5,227 bases of DNA from Bacillota bacterium (GTDB taxonomy: Bacteria > Bacillota > Clostridia > Lachnospirales > Lachnospiraceae). Positions 1 to 4,442 of this stretch are shown piece by piece. The notes beneath the pieces are model-generated. The model was not told the DNA's origin, ran no database searches, and saw nothing but the letters and a program-made list of their open reading frames with translations. Each line of letters starts with the position of its first letter. Position 1 is the first letter of the stretch. The stretch is from contig JAEZKD010000069.1 in assembly GCA_023415655.1 (NCBI GenBank), positions 1 to 5,227 of the forward strand, read 5' to 3'. The position numbers were made by a program, and so were the translations under genes.

Positions 1-70
1 TTTTTCCGCCTTCTCCATTTAAATATGCTAATACCACTTTTTTCTTAAATTCAAAGCTATATTTAGCCAT
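1..70 (-). CDS. IS3-family transposase OrfA, N-terminal fragment (runs off the window)
   Basis: The frame starts at the ATG at 70-68 and stays open to the window edge, giving 23 residues that begin MAKYSFEFKKKVVLAYL and continue NGEGGK. This is the typical N-terminus of the helix-turn-helix OrfA of IS150-like IS3 elements, which binds the terminal repeats; in the family a programmed frameshift into orfB normally produces the full DDE transposase. The start is supported by a GGAGG at 86-82 on the minus strand, 11 nt upstream of the ATG, and by its position just inside the terminal repeat. The helix-turn-helix and catalytic domain are outside the window, so intactness cannot be judged. Confidence 0.8.
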   Translation of the reverse strand, partial: MAKYSFEFKKKVVLAYLNGEGGK

Positions 71-76
71 AAAAAT

Positions 77-124
77 ACCGACCTCCAATCGTTAGATTTT
101 TTGGTCTAACTTTTGGGGGTCGGT
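77..124 (-). promoter_or_regulatory. RNA hairpin at the IS end that would hide the orfA ribosome binding site
   Basis: On the minus-strand transcript, ACCGACC (124-118) pairs with GGTCGGT (83-77). After a C-A mismatch two more G-C pairs follow, then a 4x4 internal loop, then GTTAGA (110-105) paired with TCTAAC (96-91) around an 8-nt loop. The GGAGG of orfA (86-82) is inside the lower stem. Some insertion sequences use such structures to block transposase translation from transcripts that enter from outside; that role is inferred here from position alone. Confidence 0.55.
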
Positions 125-928
125 ACACTCTGCTATATTACCAGTCCCTTTTATTAAATAACTATAAATATTTCTTTTCAATTCAGTGTATTTTTCATAT
201 CCCAATGATAACGTATTATTATTATTGTCTATTATAATACCTGTTACTTGTCTCTTTCTGTACTTATTCATAAAATAAGTCTTTTCTTTATTTCTTTGTA
301 ATTGATATTGCTTTAGTAAAGAATCAATTATCTTAATTATATCATAGTCAATATGTTTACTAGACGAAATAATAATATCATCTGCATACCTAGTATATAT
401 CATATTTTGTTCATGAACAATTTTACTTAAATCCATATCAAAATTATACATAAAGCAATTAGAAATCAATGGTGATGCAACACTACCAATAACAAGATAT
501 TTACCTTTATAAAGAACCAAGTCTAATATTAAATCTATATCACTATCTTTTAATTCTAGATTATTTAAGATATCTTTATTGTTTTTAAAGAACTCTTTCA
601 TTGCAGCACGAGTAATACTTTCAAAAAAATGAGTAACATCTGTATGTAAGATATATTTTCCGTTCTTATGCTGCAAAGCATTATTTTTAACGGAACATCC
701 TATTTGATAAGCAGTACTATATGAAGAGATGGGAAAATTAGTAAAAACGTTATGACATAACCAGTATTGCATTACTTTTAATTCTTTAGATGGGTGTAAT
801 ATTGTTCGTGTTCCTCCATCCTTTTTTTTAATAAAATATTTTGCATACAAATCGTTTCTTTTAGAACAATTAATTATATATTGCTTATCTATGCCTAGTT
901 CTCTGCTCATTTGATCTAATAAATTCAT
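92..928 (-). CDS. Retron reverse transcriptase (Ec86/St85 type), C-terminus replaced by IS-encoded residues
   Basis: This is the RNA-directed DNA polymerase of a retron: it copies the msd part of its cognate ncRNA, priming from the 2'-OH of a guanosine in msr to make branched msDNA. The 278-residue frame shows the finger motif GGTRTILHP (38-46), the retron-specific NAxxH motif (N83-H87), motif A TDVTHFF with catalytic Asp97, a motif B region GSVASPLISN (148-157), the motif C box YADD (181-184), and the VTG motif (228-230) typical of retron RTs. From residue 268 (codon at 127-125) the coding sequence is IS DNA, adding CTDPQKLDQKI before a TAA at 94-92. Ec86-type RTs are about 320 residues, so roughly 40-50 residues of the RNA-binding thumb are lost. 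The ATG overlaps the effector stop (ATGA), indicating translational coupling. The catalytic core looks intact; activity without the thumb is doubtful. Confidence 0.92.
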   Translation of the reverse strand: MNLLDQMSRELGIDKQYIINCSKRNDLYAKYFIKKKDGGTRTILHPSKELKVMQYWLCHNVFTNFPISSYSTAYQIGCSVKNNALQHKNGKYILHTDVTHFFESITRAAMKEFFKNNKDILNNLELKDSDIDLILDLVLYKGKYLVIGSVASPLISNCFMYNFDMDLSKIVHEQNMIYTRYADDIIISSSKHIDYDIIKIIDSLLKQYQLQRNKEKTYFMNKYRKRQVTGIIIDNNNNTLSLGYEKYTELKRNIYSYLIKGTGNIAECTDPQKLDQKI

Positions 929-1905
929 ATCGTTTTTAACATTCCTTTCATCCTCTCCGGTTCACGTCTATAAACTCTACACATATATTCTGTTCTAAAA
1001 ACGTTAAATTCCTTTCTCTCTAGCTTAAACATTGCATTATAACTAGTAATATCTCTATCCACAAAATAATATCCATTAATTTTATGTATGATTTTCATAT
1101 CTTCCATTAGATTAATAACTTTTTTTAAACTAATTATTTTATGTTTATCCTTGTTTAAAATCGTATAAGTTTCTATTTCTCTTATTTCCTTATAAATCAT
1201 TTCTAATTCATATGGAGTTATTGGCTCTAACAACTCTATAATATTCAAAAACTCATAAATCAAATTTTTCAATTTGATTTCTTCCGAATTAATATTTGGC
1301 ATAAATTTTACTTTCTGATTTGCAATATTTTTAATCATATCATTAAATTGTAAAGATGTTTTTAACGTACTTTTACCATTATGTAAAATAATATTATTCT
1401 CATTTTTCTTTTCTATCTTTTTTATAGGACCTAATGTAATAAATGAATTTTTATACTTAGGATTATCTTCATTTATTACTATAGTTTTAGAAGCAAATGC
1501 ATCGTGTAATGCGAAAGCTCCCAACTCACAATATGTGCCTGGACTTTCAACAATTATAATTATATATTCACTAATCTCTGCCAATACTTCTTCGAAAGTC
1601 AGGATATCAATAGGTTTATCTGATTTATATAAATATTCTGAAATAATACATTGCACATTATTGCTTTTTTTACCATATATTCCATTTCGAATATGTTTAC
1701 TCAACTTGTTCATGGCTAAAAAACGTATATTATTTTCTTTCTCTAATATTGCAGAAGGAATCAAGTGTCCATTATCATCCAATATACGTTCTCCACAAAT
1801 AAAAACGAACTTAGGAAGCTCTTCATTTTCTAAGCCCCTAGTTCGTAAAGCTCTTTTTAATTCTTGGATAAGTTCAATAACTTTTTTATCATTAAAAAGT
1901 TCCAT
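925..1905 (-). CDS. Retron effector with nucleoside-deoxyribosyltransferase-like domain and probable winged-helix C-terminus (type II-A, Ec86/St85 family)
   Basis: This 326-residue protein is the toxin or effector partner of the retron. The N-terminal half has a Rossmann-like strand FVFICG (33-38), an acidic region FEEVLAEISEYIIII (104-118), and the family signature ESPGTYCELGAF (120-131), in which Glu127 is the expected catalytic glutamate. KYKNSFITLGPIKKI (150-164) follows. This order matches the Ec86 effector as recalled (ESPGSFTELGAF followed by an SFINYGP segment). Residues from about 205 are Lys/Ile-rich, with predicted helices and a hairpin IIHKINGYYFVD (272-283) that fits a winged helix. 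Family members are thought to act on nucleotide N-glycosidic bonds and to be restrained by the RT-msDNA complex until phage attack. The ATG sits 3 nt after a G6 run that can serve as the Shine-Dalgarno, and 18 nt after the a2 repeat of the ncRNA. The substrate is not readable from sequence. Confidence 0.88.
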   Translation of the reverse strand: MELFNDKKVIELIQELKRALRTRGLENEELPKFVFICGERILDDNGHLIPSAILEKENNIRFLAMNKLSKHIRNGIYGKKSNNVQCIISEYLYKSDKPIDILTFEEVLAEISEYIIIIVESPGTYCELGAFALHDAFASKTIVINEDNPKYKNSFITLGPIKKIEKKNENNIILHNGKSTLKTSLQFNDMIKNIANQKVKFMPNINSEEIKLKNLIYEFLNIIELLEPITPYELEMIYKEIREIETYTILNKDKHKIISLKKVINLMEDMKIIHKINGYYFVDRDITSYNAMFKLERKEFNVFRTEYMCRVYRREPERMKGMLKTI

Positions 1906-1923
1906 TTTCCCCCCTATAAAAAT

Positions 1924-1935
1924 AGAGAGATTCTA
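1924..1935 (-). repeat. Retron a2 repeat (3' arm of the a1/a2 stem)
   Basis: TAGAATCTCTCT on the minus strand is perfectly complementary over 12 nt to the arm at 2083-2094. It closes the ncRNA and leaves the branching G next to the msd 3' end. Pairing breaks on the inner side at 1936/2082 and on the outer side at 1923/2095. Confidence 0.85.
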
Positions 1936-1948
1936 CATTAATCCGCTA

Positions 1949-2003
1949 GCAAAGTTTATGAGTATCTGGGTCGTGTAGCGAGCCAGATGCGAATAAACTT
2001 TGC
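1949..2003 (-). other. msd hairpin (reverse-transcribed part of the retron RNA)
   Basis: The outer stem is 11 perfect base pairs (GCAAAGTTTAT at 2003-1993 with ATAAACTTTGC at 1959-1949). A small internal loop follows, then six base pairs (1988-1983 with 1969-1964), one C-C mismatch, three base pairs (1981-1979 with 1973-1971) and a 5-nt loop. This is the longest structure in the ncRNA and sits directly before a2, as an msd should. The cDNA would carry the plus-strand sequence, starting by analogy with Ec86 at about 1937 and running rightward. Confidence 0.82.
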
Positions 2004-2027
2004 CCGATTGTATATCAATATCTCATC

Positions 2028-2046
2028 CTCTGAACTCGACTCAAAG
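2028..2046 (-). other. Second msr stem-loop
   Basis: CTTTGA (2046-2041) can pair with TCAGAG (2033-2028), with one U-G pair, around a 7-nt loop. It is weaker than the first msr hairpin. It is reported because Ec86-type msr RNAs usually have two stem-loops between the branching G and msd. Confidence 0.5.
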
Positions 2047-2049
2047 CGA

Positions 2050-2073
2050 CTATAAACGCACAATGCTTTATAG
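2050..2073 (-). other. First msr stem-loop, likely RT recognition hairpin
   Basis: CTATAAAGCA (2073-2064) pairs with TGC-G-TTTATAG (2060-2050), giving ten base pairs with one bulged G and a 3-nt TTG loop. A stable short-loop hairpin in msr is what retron RTs recognise in the cognate RNA. The recognition role is inferred from position and shape. Confidence 0.7.
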
Positions 2074-2082
2074 AATTAGTAC

Positions 2083-2094
2083 TAGAATCTCTCT
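2083..2094 (-). repeat. Retron a1 repeat with adjacent branching guanosine
   Basis: AGAGAGATTCTA on the minus strand is the 5' partner of a2. The next base, G at 2082, is the predicted branch point whose 2'-OH primes reverse transcription, in the same register as in Ec86. Confidence 0.83.
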
Positions 2095-2110
2095 TTATTA
2101 AATTAATTAC

Positions 2111-2139
2111 ATTATACTATATCAACTTGGTCATTACAA
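2111..2139 (-). promoter_or_regulatory. Sigma-A-type promoter for the retron ncRNA-effector-RT operon
   Basis: On the minus strand there is a perfect -10 TATAAT at 2116-2111, a 17-nt spacer, and a -35 TTGTAA at 2139-2134 (four of six bases matching TTGACA). Initiation would fall near 2104, about 10 nt before a1, which is where a retron RNA should begin. No other promoter of similar quality was seen between here and the effector. Confidence 0.7.
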
Positions 2140-2292
2140 CTAAATTTTACATTTTATAACATTTATTTTCTTATATTTACTAGGTGACTTTTTTTGTATA
2201 GCATTTATCACCTAAACTATTTCTCTAAATAGCAAAAAAATAGACCTTCATTATAAAGAAGTTATTACTTTCTATATATTCCTCAATGTTGA
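2140..2292. other. AT-rich intergenic spacer between the retron promoter and the tRNA terminator
   Basis: No open frame, RNA gene or clear motif is seen. The stretch has low-complexity A/T runs, a TAGGTGA inverted repeat (described separately) and a small 6-bp palindrome, CTATTT (2217-2222) with AAATAG (2227-2232). The right border of the acquired retron segment probably lies somewhere in this spacer, because everything to the right is housekeeping DNA. Confidence 0.5.
2181..2214. repeat. TAGGTGA inverted repeat upstream of the retron promoter
   Basis: TAGGTGA (2181-2187) and TCACCTA (2208-2214) are perfect 7-nt inverted repeats separated by 20 nt, about 42-75 nt upstream of the -35. They could be an operator or the remnant of an element end. 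The arms are short and the DNA is AT-rich, so chance is possible. Confidence 0.3.
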
Positions 2293-2324
2293 AAATGATG
2301 GCGTTCCAAGGAGCGCCATCATTT
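2293..2324 (-). terminator. Strong hairpin terminator after tRNA-Thr
   Basis: AAATGATGGCG and CGCCATCATTT form 11 perfect base pairs (2293-2303 with 2314-2324), extendable through the loop by three more pairs, including one G-U, to leave a tetraloop. On the minus strand it ends in a short T4 run, so it fits as the terminator of the tRNA transcript, 31 nt past the tRNA 3' end. The symmetric stem could also work weakly in the other direction. It insulates the retron from the housekeeping block. Confidence 0.75.
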
Positions 2325-2354
2325 ATTAAAATAATTTATCCAGTTTTTTAATTA

Positions 2355-2427
2355 AGCTGCTAACGGGAATCGAACCCGTGACCTCCACCTTACCAAGGTG
2401 ACGCTCTACCGACTGAGCCATAGCAGC
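2355..2427 (-). tRNA. tRNA-Thr (anticodon GGT)
   Basis: The minus strand folds into a complete 73-nt cloverleaf. The acceptor stem is GCTGCTA with TAGCAGC, and the D-arm is GCTC...GAGC with AGTCGGTA. The anticodon arm is TCACC-TTGGTAA-GGTGG, with GGT at positions 34-36, and the T-arm is ACGGG-TTCGATT-CCCGT. GGT reads ACC and ACU threonine codons. The base after the acceptor stem is U73, and CCA is not encoded, so it must be added enzymatically. The gene lies 107 nt downstream of sigH with its own likely promoter and terminator. Confidence 0.96.
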
Positions 2428-2451
2428 ACACATATCATGTGTCCGAAAAGT

Positions 2452-2480
2452 ATGATACCATAACTATATCTAAAATGCAA
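2452..2480 (-). promoter_or_regulatory. Likely promoter of tRNA-Thr
   Basis: On the minus strand, TTGCAT (2480-2475), a 17-nt spacer and TATCAT (2457-2452) fit a sigma-A promoter with a good -10 and a weak -35. Initiation near 2445 would leave a leader of about 18 nt before the tRNA. That leader contains a small ACACAT/ATGTGT hairpin (2428-2442). Confidence 0.5.
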
Positions 2481-2488
2481 GTATAAAG

Positions 2489-2504
2489 TGAAAAATATTT
2501 TTCA
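2489..2504. repeat. 16-nt perfect AT palindrome between sigH and tRNA-Thr
   Basis: TGAAAAATATTTTTCA is identical to its reverse complement. It lies about 30 nt after the sigH stop and just upstream of the tRNA promoter. It could act as a weak sigH terminator or as bendable promoter DNA, but it has no GC stem, so no firm role is claimed. Confidence 0.35.
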
Positions 2505-2534
2505 AATTGTTTGTTCTATTTGCGCAATTTTCCA

Positions 2535-3167
2535 TTAGGTTTCTTGAGAAAGGGCATCATTTAACTTCTTTTTGATACGCTGAAGGCCATTATCAATGGC
2601 TTTGGGCTCTTTTTTTAGGATTTTTGCAATCTGAGAATAGTTCAGATCCTTCAGATATAGCGTAAGAATATCTTTTTCAAAATCAGATAATCGCTCCATT
2701 AGTTTTGTTTCGATATATCTCGTATTCTCACGATCGATAAGCATCTCTTCTGGATTCATATTGCGAGCATGTGCTATGTTTGCTACATACGTAATCGTAT
2801 CGGTATTCTCATTTTCTTCAGAATAGGCTGAGGTATCAATGGAGATGTAATTGTTCAAGGGTTGATTTTTCTTTGTATTCGAGGTCTTGATTGCAGAATA
2901 CATCTGACGAGATACGCACAAATCAGCAAAGGTAAGAAACGTAGCTGCTTTCTCCTTCTGATAATCTCGAATTGCTTTGTATAGACCAATCATTCCTTCT
3001 TGAATCAGATCATCTCGATCTCCTCCTATTAAGAATAGAGCTTTTGCTTTCTTTCGGACAAGATTTTTATACTTTCCGATGAGATAGTCCATTGCCATTC
3101 GATCATCCATGCGGATAAGCGCAATGATCTCTTCATCGGAAATGTCTTCATAACGCTTATCTTCCAT
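2535..3167 (-). CDS. sigH: RNA polymerase sporulation sigma factor SigH (Spo0H)
   Basis: This is a sigma-70 family factor that directs RNA polymerase to early-sporulation and post-exponential promoters. The 210 residues are close to the roughly 218 of B. subtilis SigH. Region 2 covers about 12-105, including the core-binding helix DDLIQEGMIGLYKAIRDY (52-69) and the -10 recognition segment around FLTFADLCVSRQMYSAIKT (77-95). A variable acidic linker (113-125) follows. Region 4 spans about 155-205, with the -35 helix-turn-helix LNYSQIAKILKKEPKAIDNG (175-194). The ATG is supported by GGAGGT six nt upstream. The gene starts 25 nt after the rlmB stop, so it is probably co-transcribed with it. The identification rests on domain pattern and on the conserved Firmicute position after rlmB; yacP, which separates the two genes in B. 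subtilis, is missing. Confidence 0.94.
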   Translation of the reverse strand: MEDKRYEDISDEEIIALIRMDDRMAMDYLIGKYKNLVRKKAKALFLIGGDRDDLIQEGMIGLYKAIRDYQKEKAATFLTFADLCVSRQMYSAIKTSNTKKNQPLNNYISIDTSAYSEENENTDTITYVANIAHARNMNPEEMLIDRENTRYIETKLMERLSDFEKDILTLYLKDLNYSQIAKILKKEPKAIDNGLQRIKKKLNDALSQET

Positions 3168-3192
3168 GGTATGACCTCCATTCTATGATGAT

Positions 3193-3936
3193 TTACTTAA
3201 ATTTTCTCTGACGAACAATTTCAAAGGAAAGAACACCCATTGCTACCGAAGCATTCAACGAATCGATGTCTCCGCTCATTGGAATCTTAGTGATAAAATC
3301 ACACTTTTCTTTGACTAAGCGGGATACTCCTTCGCCTTCACTACCAATGACTAAGCCAATCGGTCCAGTGAGATTCTGGCGATACATCACTTCACCTTCC
3401 ATATCTGCACATACAAACCAAAGTCCTTTTTCTTTTAACTCTTCAATCGTTGTAACAAGATTGGTCACCTTCGCAACTGGTGTATAGTTGATGGCACCAG
3501 CACTTACTCTAGCAACGGTTGCTGTTAAGCCAACCGCTCTTCTTTTTGGGATGATAATACCGTGAGCTCCTGCTTGATTGGCAGTACGAATCATCGCTCC
3601 TAGATTATGAGGATCTTCAATTCCATCTAAAAGAACGATAAATGGAGCTTCTCCTTTTTCCTTAGCAATATTTAAGATATCATCCACTTCTGCATACTCA
3701 TAAGCTGCTGCATATGCAATGACTCCTTGATGTTTCCCCTCTTCTGACATCTGGTCTAAACGCTCTTTTTTAACGAAGGTAATAATCGTGTCACCTTTTT
3801 TTGCTTCACGAATAATTGTTTTGATTGGTCCATCTTGACTACCGTCCAGAATAAAAAGACGATCGATTGTCTTTCCAGCACGAAATGCTTCAATTACTGC
3901 ATTACGTCCTTCAATGGTTAGTTCTTCATATCTCAT
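3193..3936 (-). CDS. rlmB: 23S rRNA (guanosine-2251-2'-O)-methyltransferase RlmB, TrmH/SpoU family
   Basis: This cytoplasmic SPOUT enzyme methylates the 2'-OH of a P-loop guanosine in 23S rRNA using S-adenosylmethionine. The 247 residues match the family length of about 245. Residues 1-75 form the L30e-like RNA-binding domain, which begins with IEGRNAVIEAF (8-18). The SPOUT domain shows motif 1 NLGAMIRTA (111-119) with Asn111 and Arg117, motif 2 IGSEGEG (197-203) with Glu200, and motif 3 IPMSGDIDSLNASVAMGVL (218-236) with Asn228, forming the knotted cofactor site. GGAGGA lies five nt upstream of the ATG. It follows mrnC after 77 nt without an obvious terminator, so an operon is likely. Some Firmicute paralogues modify other rRNA or tRNA positions; the G2251 target is assigned by family and synteny. 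Confidence 0.93.
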   Translation of the reverse strand: MRYEELTIEGRNAVIEAFRAGKTIDRLFILDGSQDGPIKTIIREAKKGDTIITFVKKERLDQMSEEGKHQGVIAYAAAYEYAEVDDILNIAKEKGEAPFIVLLDGIEDPHNLGAMIRTANQAGAHGIIIPKRRAVGLTATVARVSAGAINYTPVAKVTNLVTTIEELKEKGLWFVCADMEGEVMYRQNLTGPIGLVIGSEGEGVSRLVKEKCDFITKIPMSGDIDSLNASVAMGVLSFEIVRQRKFK

Positions 3937-4013
3937 ATTGTTCCTCCAATGAGCTGTTATAGCTTTGAACTTGTCCCATGCTACAACAGACCTTTCTTTG
4001 CTTTTAACTTCTT

Positions 4014-4442
4014 TTACAATTCTGTGCGAGCGAGTCCTTCTTTTACTAGATATAGAATCCGATCTAGTTGCTCTGTCAGGTACAGATAACCGATGAGTGC
4101 TTCAAACCCCGTAGCGGTACGATAATCAGTTACCGAAGCATTCTTTGCCGTGGTGACAGATTTGGCATTGCGACCACGCTTGAATACTCCCAACTCTTCT
4201 TCCGTTAATAACTCCATAATTGCATGTACCAGATCTTTTTGAGCAACTGCTTTTACTAGCTTACTTGCTCTCTGATGAAGGCGATTCACCTGTGCATTCC
4301 CTTTCTCCACTAACATGGTACGTATAATGAGATCGTAAATACTATCTCCAATATACGCCAATGTCAGTGGGGAATAGGTACGAATGTCGGTATCTGGTAA
4401 TGCAAAGGTTGCACGAACCTTAGCTATTAAGCTCTCTTCCAT
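4014..4442 (-). CDS. mrnC: Mini-ribonuclease III (MrnC)
   Basis: This is a compact RNase III-type endonuclease that in Bacillus matures the ends of 23S rRNA precursor. The 142 residues hold only the catalytic RNase III domain, without the dsRNA-binding domain, which is the hallmark of the family. The signature TLAYIGDSIYDLIIR (27-41) contains Asp33. FKRGRNAK (87-94) is the conserved basic segment, and ATGFEALIGYLYL (110-122) contains the second metal-binding acid, Glu114. The ATG lies 16 nt inside the end of cysS in another frame, with AGAAGG upstream inside cysS, so translation is probably coupled. Position directly after cysS is conserved across Firmicutes. Confidence 0.94.
   Translation of the reverse strand: MEESLIAKVRATFALPDTDIRTYSPLTLAYIGDSIYDLIIRTMLVEKGNAQVNRLHQRASKLVKAVAQKDLVHAIMELLTEEELGVFKRGRNAKSVTTAKNASVTDYRTATGFEALIGYLYLTEQLDRILYLVKEGLARTEL

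Larger units (their letters stand above)
1..127 (-). mobile_element. 5' end of an IS3-family (IS150-group-like) insertion sequence, cut by the window edge
   Basis: Read on the minus strand, the element begins TGTACCGACCCCCAAAAG at position 127. This fits the TG...CA ends and C-rich terminal repeats of IS150-like IS3 elements. About 57 nt further in, at position 70, an ATG opens a reading frame whose first residues match the usual start of IS3-type OrfA. The rest of the element, including orfB, the right terminal repeat and any target duplication, lies to the left of the window. The outer boundary is placed at 127 because the terminal TG falls there and because the flanking reverse transcriptase frame loses family-like sequence exactly at that point. 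The element lies in the same orientation as the retron it interrupts. The family is recognised from the terminus and 23 residues only, so the exact IS group is tentative. Confidence 0.8.
1921..2104 (-). ncRNA. Retron msr-msd non-coding RNA
   Basis: This is the template and primer RNA for msDNA synthesis. On the minus strand it opens with a1 (AGAGAGATTCTA, 2094-2083), immediately followed by G at 2082, the predicted branching guanosine; the same layout, a 12-nt a1 then G, occurs in Ec86. Next come two msr stem-loops (2073-2050 and 2046-2028), an A/T-rich linker, and the long msd hairpin (2003-1949). It closes with a2 (TAGAATCTCTCT, 1935-1924), a perfect complement of a1. A TTGTAA-N17-TATAAT promoter places the RNA start near 2104, and the effector ATG is 18 nt beyond a2, so the order ncRNA-effector-RT is that of type II-A retrons. 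The exact 5' and 3' ends are inferred. Confidence 0.85.

Noticed and set aside
92..928. Group II intron maturase or diversity-generating retroelement RT
   Set aside because: There is no maturase or endonuclease domain, intron RNA structure, or template/variable repeat pair. The NAxxH and VTG motifs and the adjacent msr-msd RNA point to a retron.
1535..1978. Plus-strand open frame of 147 codons opposite the effector gene
   Set aside because: It is antisense to a well-supported retron effector, has no family resemblance and no convincing ribosome binding site, and runs into the ncRNA. It is a by-product of the AT-rich complement.
1949..2003. Reading the long hairpin as a rho-independent terminator or an IS/MITE end
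   Set aside because: The stem is not followed by a T-run in either direction. It lies between perfectly matched 12-nt arms directly before the effector, and this layout is explained by msd.
2355..2375. 3' end of tRNA-Thr as a phage-type attachment site
   Set aside because: No second copy of the tRNA 3' sequence is visible near the retron or IS end, no integrase is present, and an intact terminator lies between the tRNA and the foreign DNA.
3266..3487. Plus-strand open frame of 73 codons
   Set aside because: It is antisense to the SPOUT domain of rlmB and has no independent support.
3937..4013. Possible terminator between mrnC and rlmB
   Set aside because: Only a 4-bp AGCT/AGCT pairing near 3952-3964 is seen and there is no T-run after it, so it is treated as plain operon spacer.
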